A DNA stretch of 64,000 nt from Setophaga petechia (lineage: Eukaryota > Chordata > Aves > Passeriformes > Parulidae): contig JANCRA010000011.1 in NCBI GenBank assembly GCA_024362935.1, forward strand, positions 5,821,501-5,885,500. The letters are read 5' to 3'. Of the stretch, positions 51,100 to 64,000 are shown in pieces; within the stretch, counting starts at the first letter, position 1; each line of letters opens with the position of its first letter. Both the position numbers and the translations under genes were made by a program. The notes beneath the pieces are model-generated. The model had not been told where the DNA came from. It saw nothing but the letters and a program-made list of their open reading frames with translations, and searched no databases.

Positions 51100-51532
51100 T
51101 GTAGCAAAGGCATGGGAAATAGAACAATAAGAGCTATGTAGATGGGCCTTCTCAGTTGCAACAGGTTTATTTAGTGTATATTTTAGAAGGTTAACCATGA
51201 ATAGAGTTCTGTGCTTTGTCTTTTATAAACGAGCCATTGTCAGAGAACATGTCGCTATTTTTTTAACCACAGCTACATGTGCTTCATGTGGTTGGATAGA
51301 ACTACTGCCAATATACTTTTGTCCTATGTGATTGGCTGAAACTTGGACTGAGACTGTCTTATGGCGTGCTGTAACAGTAAGGGTCTCCAGCATGCTGTTT
51401 GAATCAGTGAGCTGGTCACATCTTCTGTCTCCATTGTCATAACAATGTAATGAGACTGATGTTTGAAATAAACTGCTCACGACACTGATTCCAGTTGTCC
51501 TGTCCTATTCGCGTCTGTATGTAAACTGCAGG
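51100..51532 (+). mobile_element. Candidate retroviral LTR
   Basis: The layout is promoter-like. It has TTTTATAAACGAGCC (TATA-type, about 51222), a reverse-CCAAT-like TGTGATTGGCTGAAA (about 51327), and AATAAACTGC (about 51466) as a polyadenylation signal followed by the T-rich 'GTTGTCCTGTCCTATTCGCGTC'. This order suits an LTR or a small promoter. TG and CA limits are guesses (51100 and 51530) and no target duplication was found. Confidence 0.4.
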
Positions 51533-54500
51533 TGGAACAATAAGGGCAATCCTAGAGTGACTAATTCAGAGACTTAGATGTGCAGAGGTCTATTAATTTC
51601 CCTGCCCTGAATCAGTGAGTCCCAGATGCCCAAAGGCTTCCCTAGAAGGGTCCCTCCCGTGGCCCTGCCAGCCAGCCCCAGGAAGTGCCCTTTGCCCTAT
51701 GGCAACTTGAAACCTTTAATTTAAGTTAAATATATCCTGGCCCTAAGAGGTTCTTTTAACGAAGAGAAGTATTTTATAGCCCTAATTCCTCACTCCCAAC
51801 ACTGGTGATGCTCTTGCTCAAAAGAACCAGGATGCAGAATGGAAGATATTACAATGACTTCTTGAAATGGTGCAAAGTGAGTGACAACTTGTTGATGCTC
51901 CAAATAGCCACACTGGGAGAAAAAAACAAAGCTGAGAAAGATGTTAGCAGGGAAGAAGCAAGGATAGTGAAGAAAGTGTTGTGGCCAGTGTGATACAGCT
52001 TGTCTTGACTGGATCTGTATTGCCAGCAAGGCTGGGGTTCTGGAGGCTGCACAGTTCAGCTGAGTTTTATGCAGTGTGAGCCATGTAAAGCTGTCACCTT
52101 GGTTTGACTGTCCACTAACTGAAGGGTAAATCATGAACTGCAAATGTTTCCTCCTCTGCAGTTAGATGTGTCTCCTTTAAGTGCCTCCTGGGCCTTCTGA
52201 AAGTGAAGGCAGCGTGGAGAAAACAGGTCAAAATGGTGAATGATCTGGGATGGCAGGCTGCATTTGGCTTATTAACCATTATTTGGCCATCTCTGGTCTA
52301 ATCTACATCTGCAAAGCTATCACAGTTGTTTTAGTTCTTGCTGAAAATCCTTCATGTCTCACCCTTTATTTAGGAGAAATTCATAGGGTTTATTACAAAT
52401 GAATGCTCATTCATTCCAGATCTGTTACTTAGGAAGGGAGCATACGGAATTGCACAGGACCACTTCCTGCCTAATGCCTCAATACAGGAAGTAAAGTAGG
52501 ATAAAATTCCAAAGATAAACTTCAGCTCAGGTAATTTCTAATGTTTTAACTTTTTTCTTTATGGTCTTTTTCTTTTCTGTAGAATCTTAGATTTAGCTTC
52601 AGCAGGATACACACACTCTCCTTTTGGGGACTGGTTGTGTTTTCACTCCCTGTTTTGGCTTGTTACCTTGACAGTCTCACTAAGGGATGCACCTTTGAGC
52701 TTTCTCTAAGGAACCATGGCCAGGAACCAGTAATTTACCAGAGCCCTGCTATAAAAATAACACGTTATTCTTTGCGCTGATGGCACAAAATTTTCACACC
52801 AAAGGATAAAACCAAACTATTCAAAAGGACTGTGAGTCTTGGGCCATATTTTTAGTTTTAACTTGTCCTGGTGGGGAGAAAGAGACTGTGCAAATCATAG
52901 CTGGCTCAGTATAGTGCTGGATTGAGCTCCATCCAACAGTCCTCAGCAGACAAGAGGAGCACTTGCAGGTAAATGTTTTTGCTCCCACTCACATATCACA
53001 CCCCTAAGGCACAACACACTGTCGCTCTGTGGGAATGATACATGGCGTGTCTGGTTGGCTTGTAGAAGCTGGGAATGGATGAAACATAATTAGAGCAGAT
53101 GGTGTCTCTGGAAACTGCCAGCATGTAAGAAATCTCTAATGACCACACTTAGATTTTTCAAAATCCTCTAGTTTAGTCTGAATTGGGTGGATTTTATGGG
53201 ATTAAAAAAGAGCACATTCCTGACACCATGAGGATTCTTGTCAAATCTCAAGTACTTCAATTTACAGACAACCTGTAAATTGTTGTTTCAGTAAACAGCA
53301 ATTCAGTAAACAGTAATGAATTTTAAAACCTAACCTAAGCCTAACATATTTCCTCTAGCTACAGCAATTATTCCATCCTTTTAATGGAAACCTTTCCAAC
53401 AAAATCAAGACTGAGGCAGAACCTGGTACAAAACTTTTGAGTCTGAACAGTTAAAGTGTGACAGTTTTACAATACGAAGGAAAAAACCATTCAACTATGG
53501 GATTTACTATCAGCAGCATTTGTAAAAGTATTTCATAGCTGTTTTAAAAATGTGCTGTGAAACATTTTTTAATTAGGAAAGTTTATATATTGGAGCATCT
53601 GGGAAAACATTTAAGACATTAGAAAACAACTGTTGAATTTTGATGTGGATTAGCAAACTACAGGTGAATTTATGTCCATTGAATTCCCTTCTTCAGCAAA
53701 TTCTATCCATTACTAGTAAGTCCTGAAATGCTCAGTAGCCACTTGTCATTCAAACTTCCAATATTCTTGCACACAAAACTTTATGAGGTTAAATAATAGG
53801 AAAAAAAATATTCCTATTACTAAAAAAGTCACTTTCATCTCATCTGCAGTTTTTGATTGTTCTCCACATAGACTGTTATAAGGTTAACCTTGAGTAAACC
53901 TTTGGGATTTAGACAAATTATATTCAAAAGTTATCAGGAATAATTCTGTAGATACCAAATAAAGAAAATAAATCAATTATTTGATTTAATCAGGAAGCAA
54001 TATGTCTACCTACACTACCTGCAGAGCATGAAATGTCTTTGTCTCTCATCTCTTCAAGGTTTTCCTTTCACTGGCTGCTGATTACATGACCTCTGGCAAT
54101 AAGGTATTTAATAGTATTATTTCCATCTGTCCACCTGGATCAGATTTGTAGTGACATGTTGGAGTTTGGGGTTTTTTTGGCCACAATTTAAATAATGACC
54201 TAATTTTTCATACAGTGCACAATAAATTTTTAAGTATTTGGAAGTCTCAAATGTAATTTAAGTAATTGATCTTACTTTATTGCTTCTACTAAAAGTCAAC
54301 ATAAACAATTTCAAAGAATTTTTACTTTCTTATCAAAAGGGCTGAAGAGTACAGAATAGGGATTATCTTATATCTTCTTTTGCAGAAAAGAAGCAAACCT
54401 CCTGAGTAATTCTGGAACACTACAAATTCAGAGCTGCAATAAGCCTCAAAAGATGATATATCCTACCTTTTTCCCCAAGGACGTTTCATTTATCTCTGAA

Positions 54501-55347
54501 TTAGTGGCAGGCAGATGGTTGTGCAACACTTTATTAAAAATACTCATGATGGAGATTTCACAGGCTCTGCAAGCCGTAATTCCAGCATTTCACCATTTCA
54601 AAAATTGGGAAATATTTCCCTGTAGTTTCTCTAAATCCATTGATTGATACAGGTCAATAGACAGAGTCAGCCTTTATTTTGTTAGGGTTGGTATTTTTTG
54701 TAGTATTTTCATTAATGTCTTAGGTAGAACACAGTTCTGGTAGTAGTAAAAAGGGGTTTCAGGGGGCCTTTTTCTTAATGTCTTGTTCTAGGAAAATGAT
54801 CTTTTCTTAGTAGACTTAAAATCTATGACTTTTCATCTATGAAATTGTTTGCACTGTGTTCCTGTGACAAGAATTGAAGGAAATAATGCCCATGTTTGTC
54901 AGATAGCTACACACAGTAAGTTAAGTAACAATTCTGAGTTTTTGTGATCCAGGGCATGTATTAACTGTGTGCTGGTCATGTAGCAGTCTTCTCTTTACTG
55001 TCCTGTACCCGTTTGGTATCCTGCAAAAAGTACTCTTATGTCAGTCAAGGTAAGGTCTGAGAGACTTGTGTAACTAATCTGATCATATCATGAAACATTA
55101 TTTTTCCAAGTACTGAGGTGAGAAATTTTACTTTCAGCACTGTAATGATAACTTTTTTTCCCCCCACTACTTATTAATACGGCTAAAATATGGCTACTCA
55201 GACAAAGCATTGTCTTTATACATACACTTCTATTTTCAGTATTTTTGCCATTAAACACCTACTGAATTTTCATGACAGTGGGGTTGCTCCCATGCTTGAG
55301 AAACTTTTTTGGACCAATCATTTTCTCACCAACAATTTGCCTGTGTC
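51533..55347. other. Intergenic sequence, no gene seen
   Basis: AT-rich sequence with overlapping frames of 62 and 117 codons at 51790-52143 on opposite strands, neither recognisable. No repeat family was identified. Confidence 0.5.
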
Positions 55348-55896
55348 TGTCAGGTTTGACCCCAGCCAGGAACTTTCCCTTGGTGGAATGGGTGAGAGAA
55401 TTAGAAGAGTAAAAGTGAGAAAACCTGTGGATTGAGATATATTGACAGTTTAATGGGTAGAGCAAAAGTCACAGGCACAAGCAAAGAAAAAAAAAAAAAA
55501 TTCATTTGCCATTTCCCAGGGTCAGCCAACTCCAGGAAAGCAGAGCTCCATCAAGCATAGCAGTTATCTGGGAAGGAAGGCAAACACCACCACTCTGAAT
55601 GTCCCCCTCTTCCTTCTTGCCCCAGGTTTTCTTGCTGAGCATGGTGCCATGGTGCTTTGTTCAGCTGGGATCAGCTCTCCTGATCGTGTCCCCTCCCAAG
55701 TCCTTGTGTAGCCCCATCCTCCTCACTGGTGGGGTGGTACAAGAAGCTGAAAAGGTTCTGATTCTGTCTATGAACCACTTAAAAATAAGGGAAACATCCC
55801 TGGATTATTAACTCTGTTTTCACCAAAAATCCAAAGCATAGCCCTGTGCTGACTACTGTGAAGAAAATTAACTCTGTATTGATCAAAACTAGCACA
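55348..55896 (-). mobile_element. Endogenous retrovirus solo LTR, antisense
   Basis: Starts TGTCAGGTTTGACCCCAGCC and ends CAAAACTAGCACA. It matches the family at 29255 and 41265: 'GGAATGGGTGAGAGAATTAGAAGAGTAAAAGTGAGAAAACC', 'CCATTTCCCAGG', 'ACTCCAGGAAAGCAGAGCTCCATCAAGCATAGCAGTTA', 'GTGTCCCCTCCCAAGTCCTTGTG', 'CTCACTGGTGGGGTGGTAC' and 'GAAGAAAATTAACTCTGTATTG'. It contains an internal A-run of about 15 (55487-55501). Flanks GTGTC and GTGAC could be a decayed 5-nt target duplication. No viral genes adjoin it. Confidence 0.8.
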
Positions 55897-58800
55897 GTGA
55901 CTTCCTGGCTTCTTATCTTATAAGGTTTCTTGGCAAAGTTAATTGAAGAAAATTATGTATGTGGTCATAGAGCAAAGCTCATCTATTCCAGGTGGGATGT
56001 CCTTTAATCTGACTTCTGACATGCCTGAAATGTTCCAAGTAGGCCTACCTTTTTTCCTTAAACCTAAGTTCTACTGCAAACCTATTATTCTGTCCTGAAA
56101 TAATGTGTTTTATATTCAGATGGAGAGGGATAGAACACACATTATTTTCTACCTTCCTTCCTCAAATACTCTATTGCTTTTCACCTTGACACTCTCTGAG
56201 AAATGGAGTTCTGACACAAAACCAGAGGATTCGCTTCTGAGGCTAACCATGGTGCTCTATCAATGCTTATTTCTACCAACACATGTTTTTCTGGACCTTG
56301 CAGTTCTTAAGGGAAGAATTTCAGGAACAATATGAGGGCTTTTTCCTCAGAGACTGGTGATAATGTTAAAGAACAGAGTAGTTGCCATACAAGGCCATGT
56401 AGTTGCTGTAAGGTGCAATTATTTTGATGTCAGTCATAGACGCTTCAAAGGAAAACACACAAGTTTTGCCATAAATAGAGATAATAAATCCTGCTAGGTC
56501 CTGTGTAGAAGAATTAAAAGTTTGGTTTAAGAGCTGCGTCATGAAGGCTAATATTTCTTCCACAAGTGCATTGGTGAGGGCTACTAAAACTCTGTCTGTT
56601 AGCAATACAAAATGTTCAGGCTTCTTCCAAATTAAATTCAATTGCTGTATAGAGCAACTTCCTTCGGGTACAGGTTTCATGGATTTTTCTTTTACTGTGG
56701 GAAAAAGTATTTTCCCATACCAGTTTTGATTATGGCACAGTAGAAAGTGATTTCCAAATCAGGAAGAGATGCAGCTCTAAAGAGCTCAGCTATTAAAAGA
56801 GATGATAAATAAGACACTGCAAATTTCTGTTGTCTGAGCAAAAATGAATCACTTTGAAAAGGTTGCAGTTATGTAGAGGAGTAGAAGACAGGAACAGGCC
56901 AATACATTGACTCAGAAAATGCAAAATTAATCATTATATGGGAAAACAGTGGAAATATGAAAGGTGAGCTGCTGTTTGATGTGAAATTGCAGAAGTTAAA
57001 ACTTGCTTCCTGTTCTTGAAACAATTAAAAGGTGCCCTTGAATGTGTGGTTAGGAGAACTGAGAAGATAATTACTATGGCTGACCAGCATGCCTGTTTTA
57101 TATTTCCACAGAATTTGTTATTATATCCTTAAAATTGTGGTTGCCAGGAGGTAATTTGACAAGATTTAATGTTATGTTAGAGGTTTGGAAACCAGAGCAT
57201 GATTATCTGTAGCCAGCACAGAGTGGAGCTCCTGCAGATTGACAACAAGGCAGTTAAATACCAGAATCTAGCCTGGTTTACCTGGTTCTCTATATAGGCA
57301 ATTTTGCTTAAAAAAATGTAACACAGTGATGGTTTGTAAGGAAAGGAATAGTTAGATTTTTTTCTCCTTGATGCTTGCAAAAGAAAAAGAATGATGACTT
57401 AAGAGACAAAAGCAAAATGAGTAAATGCAAACCACCAGTATAAGTATATTTAAGAATACATGCTGTGTTCTTCTTGCATCTGTGGGAGAAACCAGAAATA
57501 ATTATTTAAAGTGAAGTGTGGGAGTATCATGAATTATCCAATATTTCACAACAGTTACTTACACTTTCTCTTAATAACAGCTAACAAAGTTTATGTCAAT
57601 GAGCCTTTTCATTTGGAATCAGGGTTGAGAGTATCATATAAAGGGTTGAAGAATGTGCTTTAAGAGATTGTATTTCAGGTAATTAATGTGATATTGAATA
57701 TTTTTTCACCAACTTTCACATTACAGATTATATATGTGAGTGAAATCAATGGGACTTCACATGCCAGATATCCATGACCACAAATCATAGGGAAATATCA
57801 AGTGAAAATAACAGTAACCAGGAATATAGGTATTTTTTGTGTTTTCTGAGCTTTCTTTAACATATCAGATCTCATAGATGACCCTGCTTTGAACAAGTGG
57901 CCATTGAACACATGGTTGGATTACAGACCTCACGAGACACTTTCTAACCTGAATGACCTAAGAACTGATGAGCCCAAAATGTTCAAAATGTTTTCTTTTC
58001 ATATGTGCTACTTTACATCAGACAGAAATGTTGTCTTACGTTACACTGAACTGTAATTCTTTAATAAGATTAATGTGGAAAATTGTTAACTCAGACCCAC
58101 TGTTTATTTTTTTAACCAATTGCAAATATATGTAATCATGTACAAAATGTTGTGGATTATGACCAACAGCAGCTGGATGATATGTTGCTTCCATATAACA
58201 CTATTACATATTCAACTAATATGCTTAGAATGCAATCTACTTATGTCATTACATCTTTTAATTAATATTTCTATTTATAGGGAGATCACAGATAGTGTAT
58301 GAATGTTTCAGTCTCCATGAATGGCTCTCTGGGATGATGTAACCCTGTGATAAATGTGAAAACACAGACAGCCAGACACTGTGCTGACCTTTATTTAGCT
58401 TTTCTTGCATGCTGGTTAGTTCTGTAAAATTTCTATGGAATACTGCTTCTATCAGGTACTACTTCTATGAAAGAACTTGGTGAGTACCCACTTGCCACTA
58501 AAACACAGCCCCTTGGAGAGTATTCTGAATAGTGTATTGTAATACATTTTAAACTCAAAATCCAACACAACTCTCAGGAAAGTTGATTGCCATTTCTTAG
58601 CTTCTTAAATTTCCACAACTCTAAAAATTCCAAGACAGCACTGATCTCTGAAATCTACAAGTATAATTTCACATTTTCTGCATTATTTAAACTTCTTTAT
58701 CTTTTATGCCCAAAAGAATGCTAGTTCTGACTTCCATACTCTCAAGGTATATTGAAAGTGTAGCTAATTTGGCTTTTGTGATATCTGTACCTCTAGTCAT

Positions 58801-61800
58801 TGACCCTAACTGGAATTGCAACTTGTTTCTTATAGTGAAGATTTTAGCTTTTTTAATCTGATGCCTTATTTCAAGTCCTTGTGCCATATATCTGAGCACT
58901 GCTTTTTGCCTCTGGGGAACTACCCTAATTGATGCTGACTGAAATTTTAATCTTTCAAAAGCTACGGGAGTTCAGAGTTATTTTAGCAGAGTAAACAACT
59001 GCTAAAAGAATTATTGAGAAATTAAAGCAACCACAATAATAGATAATTTTAGGATCTTAATTGCATAAATTAATCCTTGCTCAATTATTTTTACACAATC
59101 TCTACAACTTTTCATAATAATATCTGAAAAGAAACTTCAAAATCAGGAAATTAGAAACATAATAAAATTCATAAAATGCTGTGGCTCACCCCCATAGCAG
59201 ATCTTTTTTGTGTGAGGAATCCCTATGGAATTAAATAATTTCTATGTGAAAAATGTTTCAGCCTCATATTCTCTAAAATATTATTTTCATTATTTAATTT
59301 CTTTTTATGCAGTGTAGAAAAAATGCAGAAGTAGATATGTTTTCTTATAAGAGTTTCTCTTCACAGCAACTACTACTGCAACTCCACTAGATATATTCTG
59401 GGGGATGGATATATATCTGTTCCAAGGGACTGAAAAGGAAATTAATAAGCTTTATTGATTTGCCCTCTGAGGAATGAAACTGGGAACCTCAAAAGTTTCC
59501 AGTCCTTTTCAGCTACAATAAGTCAATCTCTGGCCAGAAAAAGAGCCAGAGATTTTACTCTAGTAATTCTTGTGTGTGAATAGAAGCCAGTATTGAAGAT
59601 AAACACAAATAATACCTTGGGCTAAGAATAAAGTAGAAAAAAGTCTTTATCAAGGAGTTGGTTTCATTGCTTTTCAGTATTTTTCATTCTGTTCTCATAC
59701 TATTCAAAAATCGAGAACAAGTTCTCAAATATTTTAGGCATTTTCTATCACAATTCGTGTTACATTATGGATGATGATTGATACTGGTAACACATCCTTT
59801 AACTAGTACAGTGAGTCAGACAACTCCCACTTTTCTGTGTGCAAGTGACCCCTAACATGGTAGCAATATCTGTTTAGCTGCATTTTTAACACTATTTTGG
59901 GGAAAAATTCTTGGAAGAATTTTTTCTTGCTTTTTATCAGCTTTTAAAAAAACCTGACAAACCACAAACACCCCAACACACACATGCAGAGAAAACAGAG
60001 GGAGAAGAAGAAACCTTGTAGGAAGAAAAACCTGAAATAGAGTTGGGTCACAAAAATAAACAAGAAAGCATTGGATAACTCTTTACTGGAGAGTCCCTGC
60101 AGAAAGGACCAATAAATCCTGAACTCTGTTCTGCATTCTTTGACACAGCTTTGTTGGAAAGCTGGTGACTCTGCTTTATTCAGTCTATGGAATGCTTTTT
60201 GTCTGGGTGCTAAAGGTTCTTACCAGAATGGTGAAATTGCATCTTGAAATTCAGGAAAGAAATCAGTCAGGCTTACACTTTTTGGGAAGTTTGCTACAAC
60301 CAGCAGACTATTATATAATGGAAAACCATGTATACCTCATTATTTTAAAAAGATTATTTATTATACCCTTATATATTAATAATATATTATCTAGGTCTAT
60401 ACTGAATGCAATCAAAATCAACAGATTTCAGTTTGGCTCTTTGAAAGACTGGTCCAGCTCTCTCTTGAAGGGATTCACTGCTGTGAGGATTAAAGGGACA
60501 GAAGTGCTTATTCCTTGAACTGCAGGACTAGTCTAGCAACACCATCCTGGCACTATGTGATAATTTTGAATTAGAGTTCCTCTGGTTCAGGGTACTGGAT
60601 GTCTGGGCTCTTGTGCTGAGCTAACTTTCTCCTAATATCTCGTGTTCTGTGGGAAAATCTTTTTTTGGATATATGCCACACATTAGATACTGCAGCACCT
60701 GACCTAGAAAGCTCTTTGTTCTTTAGTAGATCTAAGGGAACTTGGAAGATTATCCACAGGGAGTGGAACAGGAGTGGAATGGGAACAAAATTAATTATGA
60801 CTGTGCTCAGTTCCTGTGCTGCACTGCAACAAGTGGAGTGTTGGACTTGAATATACAGAACAGCCTCATCTATCTCTATAACTGGCATCTATTGAATTGT
60901 TTGAGACTGAACTTATACAAAATGAAATCCTATGATCTTCTCCTATTTTGTATGCACTTTTATTCCTGTTCAAAAACTGAAGCATCCAGGAGGCTGCTGC
61001 CCTGGACTGAGAAACAATCAGTGTCTGCAACAGTCTCGCTAATAAAGGAAATACTTCTGTAGCTATGTCTCTAATTTTATCACATATCCAGCTGGGAAAG
61101 GATGAGGGACTCACCTGAATCCTTCTCAAAGAGAAGTATCTTTATAAGAAGAGAGAAAATAAAATGCAAGAAAGAAAACCAGCAGTTATGCATTTGCAAG
61201 GTTGGAAATAATTTTTGGTTTCTGTACTGTTTCAGAACTGAGAATCTTTTACCTCATCTCATATCCCTTTGGAAGGAGCTCTGCATGGTCAGAGATACCA
61301 TTTTTCAGATGCTGAGGTGTTGTCATATTTGCTGATGTTGTAATTTCTTTTTCTGTCTGGGACAGCTTTTCCTGCTTACCAAATGTTTGATGCTATGGTG
61401 AAATGGATGTGTGCCTGCTCACCCGCTTCTCAGGAGGCCCCAAAGCAAAGCAGATATTTTCAGCAGGCTGCCATTTGCATGTCATTTTGCTTCACAGTGA
61501 GAAGAAAATTATTGCTGAACAAAACACTTCTGGCTCCTAATGGAGTGACTGATTCGCTGTCTGTCACTGCTCACAGGGTGACAGACTTTGGGGTAGGGTA
61601 AGGGGGTTGCTGTTCTTCTTGGCAAGGTAAATGACCCTGAAGGATGAGCTAATATCTGTACTGCAAAATTGATTTTTTTCTTGTCCCATAACTGTCCAAA
61701 AGTAGGCACTGTCACATTACTGGGAAGGCTTCTAGCCCCACCTGTTGTCAGTCATGCTGGATACACTGTGTAAGATTTAAATAAAATTAGACAAGACTTA

Positions 61801-62178
61801 GTCAAACTTTCCCTTGGCCTGAAGTTTCTTGTTTTGTGACTCCTCAGGTTGATTGTATTTTCTTTTAAATTTCAGCCAAAATATTTACATTTTTTAGTGA
61901 TTTAGAAAATATATATATAAAAAAAGGGGAGGGGCAGCATTATCACAAGTGAAGAGGAGTTCTATCTTTTTCCTACTGTGAAACCAGGGGATAAGATTTG
62001 GGAGAACAGTACCTGCTTTCAGCTAGCACTACAGTTGAGCTGAAGCTACAAAGAGAAACACAGGAACCTATGATGTTAAAAAAAAAAAAAAAATATTTTT
62101 CTTTCTTGTTGTAATAGCAGGTTGGAGATACATTAAACTGGTTACCCTGGGTCAACTGATAATTTTCTGTTTGATCTC
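55897..62178. other. Intergenic sequence, no gene confirmed
   Basis: AT-rich. Two minus-strand frames (56366-56694 and 60571-60888) contain or follow acceptor-like TTTTCCCACAG and are described as observations. The area from 60165 to 61130 has open frames of 105-117 codons on both strands, which suggests composition effects or an unrecognised decayed element. Confidence 0.4.
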
Positions 62179-62665
62179 TGTGCCTGTATTGAGTCTGGCT
62201 GGGATGGAGTTAATTTTCCCCACAGCAGCCCTCAGTGCTGTGCTCTTCACTGGTAGCTGGAAAGGTGTTGATAACACACCAATGTTTTGGCCACTGCTGA
62301 GCAGTGCTGGCACAGCATCAGGGCTGTGTCCCCACCATTCCACTGCCCATCAGTAGGCTGTGAGGGGGCACAGCTGACCCTGAGTGACCAAAGGGACAAG
62401 CTGTTTGTCTGTCCAAGCAACCACTGCATGTGCTGAAGTCCTGATTCCTGGCAAGTGGCTGGACATTGTTTGCTGGTGAGAAGTAGAGAATAAAACACTT
62501 TGTTGTTTTCTTCTGCTTGGACATACTTCAATTTCACTTTTGCTCAACCTGCTTCCATGTTATTCTCCCTCCCTCCCCTGCCCAGCTGAGTGTTGTGGTG
62601 GGTGGGATCTCTGTCTTTGGCATTAGTGGGATACCACTACTGGGCTAACAACTCTTTCCTCTGTC
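62179..62665 (+). mobile_element. Endogenous retrovirus LTR, sense, decayed in its right half
   Basis: 'GGCTGGGATGGAGTTAATTTTCCCCACAGCAGCCC', 'GGAAAGGTGTTGATAACACACCAATGTTTTGGCCACTGCTGAGCAGTGCTGGCACAGCATCAGGGCTG', 'GGGGCACAGCTGACCCTGAGTGACCAAAGGGA' and 'GAGAATAAAACACTTTG' follow the left half of a songbird LTR related to 41265-41830. The expected GTTAAACCAC end is not clear, so the right boundary is approximate. Confidence 0.65.
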
Positions 62666-64000
62666 ATAGGGGATGGATAACTGGAGTTTCTCATCTCTTG
62701 AAAATCCCTCTGTTTCTGGAAGAGGGAAGAGGAGGGGGAAGATAGGAGAGGAGAATGTGTTTATATTACATTCTCTTACATAAGCATGAGCACAGTGGGA
62801 AAAATTTTAATCATGGTATTTCCACAGCTCTTAATAACTGATTTGCGAAGTTAATAATGTGTTTTCTGTGTGGGGGTTTTTATGATTTTTGTGCTGACAA
62901 ACCCAGAACATCACAGGAGCTAAGTGTGTGCAAGGGCAGCAGCAAAGCCCCATGAACCTCATATTTTAACAAAGCCACAGCTGTGACTAATGAAAAGGTG
63001 AGGAAATGCTTGTAAAATGGGAAGAAAAGTGGAGTGTTCAGCTTTAGGGTATGATAGGTTTTCTGTCAAGGACAAATAAAATAAAATTGTTTACTTCCTA
63101 TATTGTTTCTTTAGAAGTTAATTTTCTTTCAGTTGTGGATTTATTAAAAAAAAACGCCATTAAAATGTTGAAGAGAGAAGCTTCAACAGATAGCAATGAA
63201 AGCTTAGTACAGATGCACTACTAATAAACTGGCTTCAGGCAGCTACAAAGTAAATTTTGAAGGTTTGAATAGAGAGATAAACCATTGTTCTGGGCTCCTG
63301 TTAAATCAGCTCTGAAGGACTTCTTTACTGAAAGCAAACCTGCTCTCCAGGGGATACTGTGGCTTACTCACAGCTCCAACTACTCCATAATCTTCCATAT
63401 CAAACCTCTCAACAGGAGCTTTGAACTGTCTACCTCCTTGGAGAAGATTTAGCTATCTCTGAAAGACCACATGTCCTTAAAAAAATCAGCAGCACTTCCT
63501 ACTTCAGACCTGGATGAAAGTGCAAGCCTTCACCAACTGACAGAGACTTTTCCTTTATTCCTAAAGGCAAAATGACCCTATGCTTCAGAGAGAACACTGC
63601 TGATAGGCACAGGGCTAAAATGTTTGTCGATGAGATAAGTTGCCACAAGAAGCCAAATGTTACCTTCCTTTTTCCCACAACACAACATTCATCTTATCAC
63701 CTGAAGTTAAAAAGCAAAATGGCAATTTATTGTCTCTACTTCTTTGCTTTCATATTTTCTTCTTTTACACTCTAAATTTCTGATTTAAATCTCTGAAACC
63801 TGAACACTTCTAAATTATTTGCTCCCAACTTTGGATATAGTGAATCTTTCTTACGTGTGATGTCCAAATGTGTGCTAGGCATGTAAGCAAGCGTTTTTCC
63901 TTTATTTGGGAAAAATTCAGCGTGGAAGACTGAGCACAGAGCCTATGCTGTGAGAATTTATTCACATCTACAAGGTGTGGCAAGGGCCAAGCCAGAAATT
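62666..64000. other. Intergenic sequence, no gene seen
   Basis: AT-rich sequence to the window end. The longest frame is 67 codons (63572-63775), with no recognisable feature. Confidence 0.5.

Noticed and set aside
25805..62665. A full-length endogenous retrovirus between two LTRs
   Set aside because: Neighbouring LTRs of one family are 12 kb or more apart, lie in alternating orientation, and enclose AT-rich DNA without gag, pol or env-like frames.

Overview
The window looks like nuclear DNA of a bird, most likely a songbird. It is AT-rich, contains no bacterial-style gene packing, and carries many fragments of CR1 LINEs. It also carries solo long terminal repeats (LTRs) of endogenous retroviruses whose ends resemble families I know from passerine genomes. 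These family assignments are from memory of the consensus sequences; no database was searched.

Only one gene is supported. Its 3' end lies at the left edge on the + strand. It comprises a possible 32-nt microexon (746-777), a terminal coding exon (2076-2270) encoding the end of a membrane segment and a cytosolic-looking tail, and a long 3' UTR running to a canonical AATAAA at 4734-4739. I do not recognise the protein. The upstream exons lie outside the window.

From about 4.8 kb to 64 kb the window is intergenic, or at least gene-free as far as I can see. Its visible content is repeats. CR1 fragments lie at 9.67-9.99, 19.4-19.9, 34.6-35.15, 36.8-38.5 and 48.8-49.1 kb. LTRs lie at 19.9-20.3, 25.8-26.6, 29.3-29.7, 40.7-41.1, 41.3-41.8, 55.3-55.9 and 62.2-62.7 kb, with weaker candidates at 50.3 and 51.1-51.5 kb. 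There is a TA/CA microsatellite at 11.7 kb and a GGGA/GGAA microsatellite at 13.96-14.03 kb, followed by a GC-rich block. Several long T/G-only (or A/C-only) tracts recur. No retroviral coding region is preserved next to any LTR.

The more unusual points are structural: a CR1 inserted inside another CR1 followed by an inverted repeat of about 145 nt around a third CR1 piece (36.8-38.2 kb); a cluster of LTRs in which one has a matching 4-nt target duplication (40.4-41.8 kb); a perfect 15-bp hairpin with CpG in both arms (30070-30104); and an exact 29-bp tandem duplication (32902-32959). I found no evidence of a new multi-gene biological system. The longer open frames outside the first gene are no longer than expected by chance, or lie in repeats.
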